A stretch of DNA of 64,000 bases from Nepenthes gracilis (GCA_033239525.1 BSYO01000022.1:10736923-10800922), one strand, 5' to 3'; positions 12,701-24,289 are shown, numbered from the stretch's first letter. Notes: a model not told the origin generated them from the sequence alone. Program-made: numbers and translations.

Positions 12701-15700
12701 CACTCTGGTTCAACACACATATATGTTGGATTTTTAGTCGCTCCCTTGTGAGTATCACAAGAAACGAAAGATCATCGGAGGATCTCACTGGATTCATGCA
12801 AGGATTGGAGTGTTTGCACGTGCAATGAGCGGTCATGAGGCAAGGGTTGAGTTGGGCCTCGAGTAGTGGAGAGGCAAAAATTTCTGAAGGTGGCCGCTTG
12901 ATCCGTGCCTGATTGGCGCTCGAGTAGCCCTTGACGGGCGCTTAAGCACGCTTGGGGTTTATAAAATCGTGCAAACGCGATTTTAGGGTTTGTTCCAAGG
13001 AATTCAGAAATATTTTTCCATAAGGGGCGCCACACAGTGAGAGAGGAGAGAAAAAGAGGGAAGAGGAAGAGGTTCGGAGTCCGGTTAAGGTCCATTTTGA
13101 GTTTCGTTCTTCGTTAAAATCGGGACGCCGTACTGGTGGTGATTTCTGAAAATGTATTTTTGTTTGGTTGCTCTTTTTCTCGTTATATTTCTTTTGCGAG
13201 TTGTCGGGTGTATTGAGAGGGAGTTATATTTGACCATTCTTCACTCGGGTTCGGAGTGAAGGGATTTCAGAATGGTTCTTATAATCGACATTATTTATAG
13301 TAAATTTATTCGGAGTTTGTTCCGTAATTTTTCTCTTAGTTGAAAAGAGTTTTTCACGTTAAAAATTATTGTACATTATTTGTTTCTTTTACTCACAAAT
13401 TTAGTGGCTGACGGTTGATGGGAGGTTTGGGTTTTTTTCGTTACGCCGGGTCAGGTGTATCCGAGTATTGAACCCTAACAATATGTTGTGATATTGCCTC
13501 GAGTAATGCTCCACTCAAGTGTTTTGAAGCGGCTGCTGTTGGGTTTAGTCACTCCCTTGTAAGTGACTTAACAAACGTTTTAGTCATTGAAGGATTTACA
13601 GCAAATTGTGGCCGGGTTGCAGGAAGGCAAAGTGGCCGGTCAACGGAGGTTGACCGACTGAAGGAGCATGGCTGCTGAAGGCATGCAGAATTTTTCGGTT
13701 GCTTGTTAACGACTGTGGTGCTAATAATGTCCGAGGTTGCTTTGTGACCGAGGACATGGATGTGCATGGTAAGGCCTGAGGTCTTTGTGCGGTTATGGTC
13801 CGCAGACTGGTGCGCAGGAAAGGGTCCGCGGACTTGTGCGATGGAAATGGCTGAGGTCACTGAGCGCAATAAGGATCAAAAATATTGTGAAAGCTGGCAG
13901 CTGACGTAGTGGACAGCTGGCTGTCAAGGGTAGGCAAGCTTTGCAAAGAAGGTAACTGACCTGTAGTGTGTGCGCCGTCTGTGCAGGTAGCAGATTGACC
14001 TCCAAAGTTGACAGCAGCTGGCAGAGCTTTTCGTGCATGCAATCAGGCATGTAGAGCATGTGTGCTGTGGAATTTGGGCCAAATCTCTCTCTATAAAGCA
14101 CGGCTACTGGAGAAAGAGAGGAGAGTGTGTATGTCATGCAAAGAGTGCGTGAAGTAGCAGCAGCAATGTGAGGGTTGCGTGGCAAGCAGCCACTGAAGTG
14201 GTGCAGTAGACAGCCGTCTACCGCTACATCTGTGTATATGTGAAATCCAAGTGTGTGTGAAGGGAGAAGAGAGTTGTGAGAAAAGAAAAACGAAGAGAGA
14301 TTTGTATTCTTACTCTTATTTTGTTCTCAACTTTTCAAGAGGCTTTTGTAGCCATGGGTTTGTCTAACCATCTTCACATAGTGGATTTTATTTGTGGATT
14401 ATGTATCCCGTAATTTTTTTCTTATTGTGAAGGGTTTCCACAAAAAAAATATTGTTTATCCCTTTTGTTTTGCTTATATTAATGGTGGCTAACGATGATG
14501 GGGGTTCGGGGTTTCCACTGCACTGGATTGGATGAATCCGGGTTATTCGAACCTCAACAAGTGGTATCAGAGCCAGCTGAGATCGGACCAAGCCTAGAAA
14601 TGGCTACTTGCAGAGGATGCTAATCGGAAAGGGTTACCTGCGGAGGTACTGACCTGCTACCGAGGCGGAGTGAAGTGTTGCAGAGGGAAAGCTGCCGAGT
14701 AAAGTATCGAAGAAGTACAACTGCCGAGGTCTACGGCCGTCAAAGTAGAAATTCTGGCATCATCGTTGGAGAGCTTGCCATTAATGTGGAGCAGGCAGGA
14801 AGGGACGGAAAAAGCACTTCAGAGGAGGCTGGAGACCTCCTGGTTGTCATTGCAGGGGAAGTAGGGCGAAGTTAGAAGGGTCAAGGGCGGAGCTGACGTT
14901 GGAATCCCAGTTGAGGGGAAGCTGCCGAAAGGCAGGTGATGACGGTCATTGGGTAAAGGGCGAAGGTTCCCTATAAGGCCATGAGGGGAAGTTTGTTAGG
15001 TTTAATCACTCCCTTGTGAGTGATTCAACAAATATTTTTATTATCGGAGAATTTGTGAGTGATTCAACAAATATTTTTATTATCGGAGAATTTGCTGCAA
15101 ATTGTGGTCGGGTTGCAGAAAGGCAAAGTGGCCGGTCAACAGAGGTTGACCTGCTGAAGGTAAAATGACAGGTTAGCAAGTTGACTGGCTGAAGGTGTGC
15201 GACTATTGAAGGCGCACGGAATTTGCCGGTTACTTGTTAACAGCCGTGGTGCAGAAACGGCTATGGTGTTGATAATGTCCGAGGTTGCTTTGTGACAGAG
15301 GACATGGATGTGCACGTTAAGGCCCGAGTTCCTTGTGCAGTTATAGTCCGCGGACTGGTGCGCAGGAAGGGGTCTGCGGACTTATGCGATGGAAATGGAA
15401 AGAGGACTTGTGCGATGGAAATGGCCGAGGTCGTTGAGCATAGCAAGGATTGAGGATATTATGAAAGCTGGCAGCTAACGTTGCGGACAGTTGACTGTCT
15501 AGGGTAGGCAGGCTTTGCAGAGCAGGTAACTGACATGCAGTGCATGCGCCGTCTGTGCAGGTGGCAGATTGACCTCCAGAGTTGACAGCAGTTGGCAGAG
15601 CTTTTGGTGCACGCAACTAGGCGTGTAGAGCATGTGTGCTGTGGAACTTGGGCCAGATCTCTCTCTCTATAAAGCATGACTACTAGAGAAAGAGAGAAGA

Positions 15701-18700
15701 GTGTGTATGTCACGCAAAGAGTGCGTGAAGCAATAGCAATAATGTGAGAGCTGCATGGCAACCGGCCACTGAAGCGGTGCGGTAGACGGCTGTCTACCGC
15801 TACACCTGTATGTGTGTGAAATCCAAGTGTGTGTGAAGGGAGAAGAGCGTTGTGAGAAAAGAAAAACGAAGAGAGATTTGTATTCTTACTTTTATTTTGT
15901 TCTTAACTCTTCTAGAGGCTTTTGTAGCCATGGGTTTGTATAACTATCTTCATATAGTGGATTTTATTTATGGACTATGTGTCCGTGGAGTTTTTCCTTA
16001 TTGTGAAGGGTTTTCACGTAAAAAATATTGTGCATCTCTTTTGTTCATTGTACTTATATTAATGGTGGTTGACGATGATGGGGTCCAGGGTTTCTGCCAC
16101 ACCGGATTGGATAAATCCGAGTTATTCGAACCCCAACAGCTGCCTTAATTGAGCAAAAGTCTAAAATACCTCTAACAAGCATGGCTCAACAAGACGCTAG
16201 TTTTGTCATTGAACGTATCAATACAAAAAGGATGTAACAATTTTCATTTTTTTCTTTCCTTCAGGTTTCCAACGTCATCTACTTGGACTCTCCAGCGGGC
16301 GTGGGATTTTCTTACTCACGGAACACTAGTGATTACATCACAGGAGACCTCAAGACTGCTTCCGATACGCACACATTCCTACTTAAGGTACTTGTTGTGA
16401 AGAACAGTGTATGATTTAAGGTTGCAATATCTATTCGCCGTTACCTCATCATGCTTGTTCCTTGTAATCCATGCATTTGGGATGGCGATTCAGTGGTTTG
16501 AGTTGTACCAAGAGTTTCTTGCCAACCCATTTTTCATTGCTGGAGAGTCATACGCTGGAGTTTACGTTCCAACCCTCGCTTCTAACATAGTCAAAGGTAT
16601 TATCCCATAAAAGTAACACAACACATATTACAAGTTCACCACAATATTACCGAAAAGGATGATGTAATATCTATAATGTTGGCCCACACAGTTAAGAAGA
16701 AGAAGCCACTCAACAAGTTCTGCATCATATTTATTATGTAGAATTGTTGTAAACTTGTTGAAAGGGTATTATTTTTCATCTTTCTATATACATTGATAAC
16801 CTTTTTGGGATTATTACTTATATTTTTGAGCATTAATAGGTCTGGATTCAGGAATAACACCCGTTATCAACTTTAAGGTTTGTGTTTTTAGTTTTTTTTT
16901 TAAGGTATGTTTCATTGTTACATTTTCAAAGAATCATAATCATCAACAGGGTTACATGGTGGGGAATGGAGTTACAGATGAGGTGTTTGATGGAAACGCT
17001 CTAGTTCCTTTCACTCATGGAATGGGGCTTATCTCCAATGATCTGTATGAGGTAAGTGCAATCCCTTCAATTAGATAGATGAAATATCTTGATATGCCAC
17101 TATATCGATGATATTATAATATGTTGGCCGATATATATACATGTTATTCTTTTATTTCACATTACTCTTAAAAGCTTAAATCCATATTTTTAGTATACTA
17201 AATCTTCTTAAAAATTTAAATCCATGTATCTTATAAAAGTATAGAGTATGCATGATTAAAGGTTTGAAAAATTTTTCAATGTTCTAAAAGGATAGTGAGA
17301 CTTATTTTGATAAAAGTAACTAAAATTCCTTAAATAATAAAAATAAATGATTGAAGATGGTTAATTTTTTATATATATATCACTTTTCATGTGATCATGA
17401 GAAGGAAAAAGATGTTGCATTCAAAACTTTAGGTGTTGATATTTTTATTCATAATTCAGATAATAAACTCAGTTTGAAATTATTTTGTGAATGCATCTTT
17501 GTGGGGATGCATCATGCAGGAGGTCGTCAACAAGTGTCAAGGCAACTATTATGCGCCCACCACCGATGATTGTCAAAAATTGCTATCAGAAGTTGACAAT
17601 GTAAGACAAAGTGCTCTTTATATATATATATATATCATTTTGACCTAATTTTTCATGATTTTTCCCCAATTTTGACTTAATTGTAGGAGGTCGACGGTTT
17701 GAATATATATGACATCCTTGAACCCTGCTATCACGGCTCAGGTTCGAGATCAACTTCACCCGATAGCTTAAGATTACCTTCGAGTTTTAAGAAATTGGGT
17801 GGAACCGAGAGGCCTCTCCCTGTAAGGAAAAGAATGTTTGGTCGTGCATGGCCTCTTCGGGCTCCCGTGAGAGCCGGGATCATTCCGACTTGGCCACAAC
17901 TCTCCAAAAACAACAACGTTCCGTGCATGGTGAGTCAAACAATCTTTACTTTTACACATCAACTTCTTTGATCTTTCATGATTACTTATATCTTATTTAT
18001 ATAATCGATTTTACTTAGTGAGACTTAAAACTTTATTGTTGTTGACAAATTTTGCATTTATGTAGCATTTGTTGGACTCAAATATATATATATATATATT
18101 ATCGTGGATTGCTTTACTTTTTCGTAGTCTTTTTGCCTCCTTCTTAGAGTTTATCACAATTTATATTAACCTGTATGTCAAGAGCGATGAAGTAGCCACT
18201 TTATGGTGTAACAATGCTGCGGTTAGGAAGGCTATTCATGCTGCAGAGGTAGGAAAGCAATTTACATTAGTAGTTGCTTCGGTGTTAATAAGCAACCTTT
18301 TTGAGCTATCGGTCTTCATTATTCTTGAAACTGCATTAGGAAAGTGTGGCGGGTCCCTGGAATTTATGCACAGACAGAATCTCATATACCCACGATGCTG
18401 GAAGCATGATCCCATACCACAAGAACCTCACTTCCCAAGGATTTCGGGCACTTATATATAGGTAAGATTGGCATTCACAATCTACAAATTCCCAAAATCC
18501 TTGAAGAAACACATTAACGGTAGAGATTTCATTATAACAATTTAGACGGATAGAATTATGACACACATTAAATGTGATGTACCCATTTTATAATCCCAGC
18601 CGTTGAAGTTGCTATGGTGAATTCATTACCTTTGGAAGTAACTATAAAACCACATTCTTCAAGGGTCAAATACGATAAGGATTTAAGATCTTAAATAAGC

Positions 18701-19717
18701 ATGATCTTATAGTCTCATTTAAACATTTGGCAGCGGCGACCACGATATGTGTGTTCCATTTACCGGGACTGAAGCATGGACGCGATCTATTGGATATAAG
18801 ATCATTAGCCTGTGGAGGCCGTGGATTTCCCAAGACCAAGTCGCCGGGTACTTCACGTGACATTTTTACCCGTAAATTTCTTCATTGTTGTTAGCTAATG
18901 AAATATTGCACTGCATTCTATTGCATTGCACTTGTGTCAATCAGATAATGAAATATTAGCTGATATATATTGGTATCGTATTTCCGATACCAATATTTTC
19001 TGACACTATGATAATCATAATATGTTGTCGTATTTCTTGCTACAACAGGTATTTTTCAAAATATCAACAGATATTTGTTCTGGTTTGCAAAAGAAATTGT
19101 GTTCGATATTGATACGGCCAGTGCCAAATTGTTGTGACCGGTAGCCATACCAAAGTGATGGAAATGAGTTCTAATTATACGGTTTTGTAGGTACACGCAA
19201 GAGTATGACAAGAATTTCACGTTTCTTACCGTTAAGGTTCGTCTATATTAATCTTTTTGCTATTATCATGTATGCCTGAATCAACGGTCTGGGATAAACA
19301 TGCTCAACAGATGAGAGAATTCTCAAGCACTTTAATGATTGGTCGATATATATCAGTATAAGGCTCCCAATATGATGATAAAATTATGATACGTGACTGT
19401 ATTAGCCGATGTATGTCATATTTTTTTATTATATTTAGACTAGCAAAAAATATTTTTGCGACCAATATAGCCAATGCAGATAGTTATCGCCTGATGCGAC
19501 CACAACAAATGCTAATACTGACATAAGGAATTGAATTCCCTATTTCACAACTTTTTACACGTATCAGATTGAGTCCCAACTCTCGACTTTCCGTCAAGTT
19601 TTTCAAGCTTCTGATTTGATTTTTCCGGTGCAGGGGGCTGGACATACGGTGCCGGAATACAAACCTCAGGAAGCATTGGCCTTCTTCAGCCGGTGGCTGG
19701 CCGGAAAATCTATATAA
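6779..19717 (+). CDS. SCPL20: Serine carboxypeptidase-like protein, SCPL20 type (14 exons, 495 aa)
   Basis: Secreted or vacuolar S10-family serine carboxypeptidase-like protein; S10 members are carboxypeptidases or, in some plant branches, acyltransferases. Exons: 6779-6921, 8533-8678, 10384-10460, 16265-16387, 16494-16596, 16840-16877, 16950-17051, 17520-17600, 17687-17929, 18183-18248, 18340-18461, 18734-18847, 19191-19236, 19634-19717. All junctions are GT/AG and the 1488 nt stay in frame. The ATG at 6779 opens a hydrophobic signal peptide (about residues 1-22). [11 protein letters not shown] forms the oxyanion region in exon 2. The catalytic triad is complete: Ser182 in GESYAG (exon 5), Asp419 in SGDHDMCVP (exon 12) and His472 in [11 protein letters not shown] (exon 14). 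Length and sequence follow Arabidopsis SCPL20 from memory, including the RMFGRAWP segment. Introns 1-3 are unusually long because of repeats. No exon is broken, so the gene looks functional. A non-peptidase role cannot be excluded from sequence. Confidence 0.93.
6972..7880 (+). repeat. Imperfect tandem repeat in intron 1, containing exon-2 echoes
   Basis: About two and a half diverged copies of a roughly 400-base unit follow one another at about 6972-7320, 7325-7740 and 7745-7880. Shared blocks include TTTCGTTTTTGG, GGTTTTGAAGCTATTTGAT, GCAATCGTAC and CTGTTATCAATAAGTT. Units end with sequence resembling the intron 1/exon 2 junction (around 7313 and 7753 compared with 8533). The simplest reading is local duplication of intron 1 together with the first bases of exon 2. 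Confidence 0.7.
7895..8430. repeat. Fold-back AT-rich repeat (putative MITE) in intron 1
   Basis: A segment near 8003-8090 (GACAATATATTATGATTTT, then TTAAAAAATATTAGTATCG) is the reverse complement, with scattered mismatches, of about 8185-8280 (ATTTTTTAATATTG, then AAAATCATAATATATTGTC). The arms are about 80-90 bases around a roughly 100-base centre. Related sequence with ATATCGATA and CAATACCGATA words recurs at about 17090-17130, 18950-19110, 19330-19500, 24180-24400, 24540-24640, 55470-55735 and 60860-60930. That pattern fits a dispersed non-coding element family with no transposase here. Confidence 0.65.
8895..9250 (+). mobile_element. RTE-type LINE tail remnant, copy 1 (intron 2)
   Basis: Broken plus-strand translation resembles the conserved C-terminal tail of plant RTE-type LINE reverse transcriptases: IEDKMRE followed by LRWFEYL, then a decayed basic segment, an NIWNKMI stretch and a hydrophobic end. 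Several stops interrupt it. Lineage is from memory of the family's usual RENRLRWFGHV block. It lies in intron 2 of the SCPL gene, in sense orientation. Confidence 0.5.
9890..10240 (+). mobile_element. RTE-type LINE tail remnant, copy 2 (intron 2)
   Basis: A second, independently decayed copy of the same LINE tail: [15 protein letters not shown] at about 9975-10020, followed by a poly-A-interrupted basic segment and a terminal stretch that parallels copy 1 (CATATAATC / CATATAGCC near the end). It has the same orientation and many stops. Confidence 0.5.
10658..11640 (-). repeat. Possible copia-type LTR fragment in intron 3
   Basis: Minus-strand reading gives a sequence style typical of copia LTR 3' ends, with a TCCACGTAAAAATACTGTG-like stretch near 10770 and an end ...TGCTTACA at 10658. 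No tandem partner or duplicated target site could be fixed, so boundaries are approximate. The stretch includes a 26-bp tandem duplication (11395-11446, GCACTTGATACAAGTAAAG twice) and a small array of degenerate TTTTACTCCGGAAT words (about 11120-11220). Confidence 0.3.
12285..12445. repeat. 82-bp tandem duplication in intron 3
   Basis: Two adjacent imperfect copies start at about 12285 and 12367. Both carry ACAATTATAATA, TCTATCATTTATAG and AATATTATTCTTT in the same order. The repeat is AT-rich and non-coding. Confidence 0.75.
12724..13480 (+). mobile_element. Solo LTR, same family as the element at 13537-16138
   Basis: Starts TGTTGGATTTTTAGTCGCTCCC and ends GAACCCTAACA. These termini match the LTRs at 13537 and 14994 (TGTTRGGTTTARTCACTCCC ... 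CGAACCYCAACA). Flanking five-base sites are ATATA (12719-12723) and ATATG (13481-13485), four of five identical, consistent with a target-site duplication. No internal domain or second LTR adjoins it, so it is a recombination-derived solo LTR about 757 bases long. Confidence 0.75.
13537..16138 (+). mobile_element. Complete non-autonomous LTR retrotransposon in intron 3
   Basis: 5' LTR 13537-14559 and 3' LTR 14994-16138 share start (TGTTRGGTTTARTCACTCCC), body and end (TTCGAACCYCAACA). The internal region is only about 434 bases. It starts two bases before a textbook initiator tRNA-Met primer-binding site (TGGTATCAGAGCC, 14562-14574) and ends in a purine-rich GAGGGGAAG before the 3' LTR. Perfect target-site duplication GCTGC lies at 13532-13536 and 16139-16143. 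There is no gag or pol; the internal region has only a 66-codon reading frame with no recognised domain. It must have used enzymes from another element. LTRs are long for a TRIM, so it is best called a short-interior non-autonomous LTR element. It is sense-oriented in the SCPL gene. Confidence 0.9.
15016..15093. repeat. 39-bp tandem duplication in the 3' LTR
   Basis: GTGAGTGATTCAACAAAT and the following 21 bases occur twice in a row, starting at 15016 and 15055. The 5' LTR has one diverged copy. This contributes to the 3' LTR being about 120 bases longer than the 5' LTR. Confidence 0.85.
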
Positions 19718-19835
19718 GTAAAGGAAGGAGAAGAGATTCTGTTCTTTTTTTTCACCATTTGTGATTGAACACAAGAATTCATATATTCTGATGACAGAAG
19801 AAGAAAAAACCACAGTAAATTCAGTTGCTATTTGT

Positions 19836-19841
19836 AATAAA
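19836..19841 (+). terminator. Poly(A) signal AATAAA after the SCPL gene
   Basis: Canonical AATAAA about 120 bases after the SCPL stop codon, followed by TG-rich sequence (GTGACATTATCTGTTGTTT). A plausible 3'-end signal for that transcript. Confidence 0.5.
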
Positions 19842-22090
19842 ACAGTGACATTATCTGTTGTTTAAACCAAATTTGGCATGATCAAATTTAGATTATTAAA
19901 TAAATCGATTAATAATAATAAATATTTTCACAGTTAATCACCGGTGTAGTTATATTTTCAGTGAGCGGCATTTTTTGAGAATTGCCGGCCTCTTAGGCCG
20001 GCAACCGGTGGTGGTAGTCTAAGGCTTTGTTCGATGGCGGTGATGAAAAAAATTATTTTTTAGAGTTTTAATTTAAATTTTATGTCTAAAAAATACTTTT
20101 TATTATAAAAATATTTTATGTTGAATTAATTTGCTAAGTGTCAAATATTAAAAAATTTTTGAAAATAGATTCTTCCTCAATTAAAAAAAAAGAGGATATT
20201 ATAAGCATTTATTTTGTGCTTGATTTAAGAAATTTATAAGCTAATTTTAAAATTGTTTACTTGCCATAAAATTTGCCAAATGGGTATTATTTTTAGTTTA
20301 TTTTTCACATTTTTATTAAAAAATATTTTAAAAGAAAATAACATTTTTGACATTTAACGCATATTAGAAAAATTGTATTATCACACGATCGACAAAAAAT
20401 AATTGATGGTTTTTTATTCTACATCGGTGTGTAAAATAAATTTTATGGGATTATAATGATTTATACAGATTATTAGAATTATCATATTATTTTATAATTT
20501 TAGAATATAAAATTAAATATTATAAATATACTCAAATTAATGTCTAAAGTGTTTTTTTTTTTTTAATTTGGAATTGGTTTTTCTCTATCCATCCCCATGT
20601 CTTTTCCATCATGGGATGATATAGAATTTGTAGGTAAAAAAAAATTATCATTATTGTCTACATTTTTTTAGAGGGTTTTACTTAAATTCAAATTTATCAA
20701 GAAAGTTTTAAAGCTTCCTCAACTATACACATATGAAAATCATCCCAATCATTATCTTGAAAAACTATTCATCATTATCTTCTACAAATGATAAATAAAT
20801 GATTGACAATTTTATCAGTTATAGAATAAGAAGAGGATCAAATACATCTCAAAAATTTAGATTGTCATACGAATTAGGGAGTCGACTACTTCACCTAAAT
20901 ATTCAAATGTAAATGGATCCGTTCTTCGTAATTATAAATTAAAATTTTGCTTACTATAACAAAGTAAATTGGGATAAGAGGTATACGTGACTTGTTTCCT
21001 GGTATATTTTTTGACGTTCAAGTAATTGATTTTTCTAATATGCTTAAAAAGATGTTAAGAAAGAAAAATATAGGGAATGAAAGAGAATAGAGATGAGTAT
21101 ATGTCTGAAGGGCTATACTCCTTTTGTATATTTTTCTGATTGAGTAATTTTTTTATCTATCATTACTCTGGGGAGAGACTTTATTTATAATTAGAGATAA
21201 CTGTTACACACTGCTAGTAATGCATCTTACCATTTATCCGAAGTAATGCCATGTACACGTATCGATTTTTGGTACTTTTGTATAACAATTTAGATTCTCA
21301 AGATACATCAAGATCAATCTTTTAATCACGAAAACATCATTCTTTCCATCAATAATCAAGTTAATCAATAAAATAGGTTTTGTAATAAAATATAACTAAA
21401 TCATTAAAATGTAACCTATAATCAATTTAATAAGTTGTTTATATCAGCCAGTGTTATATCGAAATAATAATTCTAACATGGTGGTGTTTTGATAATGACA
21501 TTTCCGATCGTGGACAAGTTGGCTGACTGCAAGAAAACCGGCAATCAACGATGTGGGTATGGGATATCGTCGAATATCAATAACATTATCTTTGAGTAAA
21601 AATTTTTATTGATAAATATTATGGTCGATATTAAATAGTAAATAAGTCTAAAAATAACTTTATTTTCATGCCGGAAACTCATATTTTTGAGTGGGATTTT
21701 AAATTTTCTATTAACTATTAAATTATTTAATACTATTTTATAAAAATTAAAGTGTAAAAAATACATTTATTAAGACAAAAATATTATGCAAATTCTATAT
21801 ATTTTTTAAAATAAGATTGAAATATATATTTTTTAATTTTTGTATAATTATTATTCTAAATTTATTAAATAAAATCATTATTTTTTAAAATTATAAATAA
21901 AATAATTTAAAAATATTGAGATGTATTAAATATTGAGATTATATGCTAAAGTTTTTGAGGCGAGGTTGAGGAAAAGGAAACGGTGTCGTATGGTGAGCTC
22001 ACGAGTCACGCCATTGTAAACTACTGTCTCGGGAAGTATCACTCTGCCGTCCCCTCGCCCTAGGATTTCTCTCTGCACCTTCAACCCAAA
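19842..22090. other. AT-rich intergenic DNA, no gene seen
   Basis: Spacer between the SCPL and ferredoxin-like genes. No coding, RNA-gene or transposon signature was recognised. The last roughly 150 bases (21950-22090) are GC-richer and probably contain the promoter and leader of the next gene; no clear TATA box was seen there. Confidence 0.5.
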
Positions 22091-22567
22091 ATGGCGATCG
22101 CTGGGGTACGGAGACTGTCCTCCCAAATCTGCCGGAATCCTTTTCTCTCACCCATCTCACGATCGATAATCTCACGCTCCTCCGCCTCATCTTCCGGCTC
22201 CGCGAAAGTCGCTGATCGAATTGTAAAAATCTTCGCGATCGACATCGACGGCAGGAAGCGAGAGATCGTCGGACTCTCCGGACAAACTTTACTCAAAGCC
22301 CTAACCAACCACGGACTCATCGATCCGGCGTCGCACCGCCTCGAGGAGATCGAGGCTTGCTCCTCCGAATGCGAAGTCCACATCGCGCAAGAGTGGCTCC
22401 AGAAGCTTCCGCCGCCCACTTACGACGAGCAGTACGTGTTGAGGAGGAATTCGAGATCCAGGGTTCTCAACAAACACGCGAGGTTGGGATGCCAGGTTAC
22501 TGTTACTCCTGAGCTTCAAGGTATGGTTGTATCTATTCCTGAGCCTAAGCCATGGGATACTCCGTAA
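22091..22567 (+). CDS. C1-FDX: Mitochondrial complex I ferredoxin-like protein (C1-FDX type)
   Basis: Single-exon 158-aa gene with a basic, Ser/Arg-rich N-terminus without acidic residues (about 1-38), as in mitochondrial presequences. A 2Fe-2S ferredoxin-like fold follows: RIVKIFAIDIDG, LSGQTLLKAL, then ACSSECEVHI, and LGCQVTVTPELQGMVVSIPE near the C-terminus. It ends EPKPWDTP then TAA; the TAAG overlaps a potential GT donor, but the frame closes cleanly. Closest remembered relative is Arabidopsis At3g07480, reported as the ferredoxin bridging the two arms of plant mitochondrial complex I. Canonical ferredoxins have four cluster cysteines (C-x5-C-x2-C...C). Here only Cys90, Cys94 and Cys134 remain in the mature region, and the first position is Leu84, so a normal 2Fe-2S cluster is unlikely. 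ATG context (AAAATGGCG) is good. Structural or single-metal binding is inference. Confidence 0.85.
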   Translation: MAIAGVRRLSSQICRNPFLSPISRSIISRSSASSSGSAKVADRIVKIFAIDIDGRKREIVGLSGQTLLKALTNHGLIDPASHRLEEIEACSSECEVHIAQEWLQKLPPPTYDEQYVLRRNSRSRVLNKHARLGCQVTVTPELQGMVVSIPEPKPWDTP

Positions 22568-24180
22568 GTATTTTGAATACTTTGATGTAGGTTTGGATTT
22601 TTGTTTCTTGTCCTGTTTATGGAGGATTTCTCAATAATGCGCAGGAAATTGGATTCACTCTCTTGACTCATTTTGTGTATTGATGTTGACGATTTGAATT
22701 CTGTATTCGGATTTTCTGGAAAGTACTATGTTTCGATTTCAATTTGTTGCCTTTGAATGTTTGATTTCTTGAGGTACAAAACTGGGGGATAGTGGGTTGA
22801 TTGAATAGAGCAAAGCTTGCTTGTTTTGATGGACTTCTTGCAAATATCAGAGAAGTCATGCATTTGGTTGTGGAAATTGCATTTGAAATTAAACGAGTTT
22901 AAGAACTTGTTTGGCGGAGAGATTCCTTGGAATGTGCCAAAACATATTCAATTTCAAATTGTCCATTCCATGGAATTCAACACGAAAGCTTATTAATTCC
23001 AGTTAAACTTTGTTGTGTACACCATATTTAACAAATCCCTAATTGTATGGACCTTTCTTTGGTAAATCCAATGCGAAGTTGCTTTCTGTTTAGAGATGTA
23101 ACATAGAAATATATGACAGTTGAAAAAGAGAGGTGAGATTTCTAGAACTTTCTATTGATAATCAAGAGGATGCCAGAAGAACTCAGTGGTTTAATAAGCA
23201 TGCTGTCGCTGGGTTGTAAACAGAGATGCCATGGTTTCAAGAAAATTTCCCCTGGAAAATGGTTTAACTGTAGTTTCCTCAATGTGCAGTTTGAAACATT
23301 AAAACTCTTTGAGAATGTGAAATATTATTTAATTATTTCTTCGAAGAGAAATGATGATCTTATGATTGCAAGTTTCTTAGTCTCCGGCTCGTACTGTTGT
23401 CAGATCGAGTGGATTATGTCAAATGTATCCTCCAATTTCACATGGATCATCAGTAGGGGTGTAACCTCTATGTTGAGTCGAGCAATATTTTGGTTTGTAT
23501 CGCAGTCACATCTTCTTCAACCTTAGCCCACCCTATTCAATAGCCACCGGTTTTCATTTCTCAGTGGGTGAAACTTCTGAGGTTCTGAATGAACGAACTG
23601 ACTTGACTGTCAGAAGTTGGAAAGGCTTTTCTAAGTATAATAAGGTTGGTCTTACGGAAAAAAAGGAATAAGAATTACGATGTGGAAAAGCAAAGTCAGT
23701 CTGTTTTTTTTTTCTTTCTGGGTGTACGCTAAAGGCTTTTATAGTAGAACTCATTTGAGAAGGCTTAATGATCTTACGCCCTAAGGGCTTGCTCCAGCTA
23801 TTGAAAAAGTATGTTTTTGTTTGGGTCAATTTTGTGTATTTATTTAATGTGTGTCTGTGTGTATATACAAATTCAATTGATGCAATGAGTTCAGGGTGAT
23901 TGAAGTTGGTATTCCTGAAACCGGGTATGGGAAGTTCATATAATGTTATAACTATTAAGGGGAAAGTAGTAATATTGTTTTGATTCAGAAATTCGAGTAA
24001 GCTACAGAATGTATACAATTCTTTTACTGAATTTGGGGAATTTGTGCAGTTTGGACGTATTAAATCTTCTGCGTTCTGTTTGTGGCTAATTTTCTCTCTT
24101 TTTTATTGCTCTGTTTTCCACTATCTCTTGGTTCTCCTATTTAGCTTGATATCAAAAAAACTAGTTTCCATTTTATAGCA
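22568..24180. other. Intergenic, no gene recognised
   Basis: Less AT-rich than elsewhere, with a few open stretches of up to about 150 codons. None has recognisable domains, conserved motifs or consistent splice structure. Part of 22568-22700 is presumably the 3' UTR of the ferredoxin-like gene. Confidence 0.45.
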
Positions 24181-24289
24181 CCACCTACTATGGATAAAAA
24201 TATTAGTATTAGTATTTGATATTATCCACGGTCTTATAAATATAAGATAATGTATATCAATATTGAATGCATCGAGAGAGAAAAATTTA

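Noticed and set aside
23155..23526. 123-codon frame in the intergenic region
   Set aside because: No start context, splice structure or recognisable domain, and AT-biased composition fits chance.
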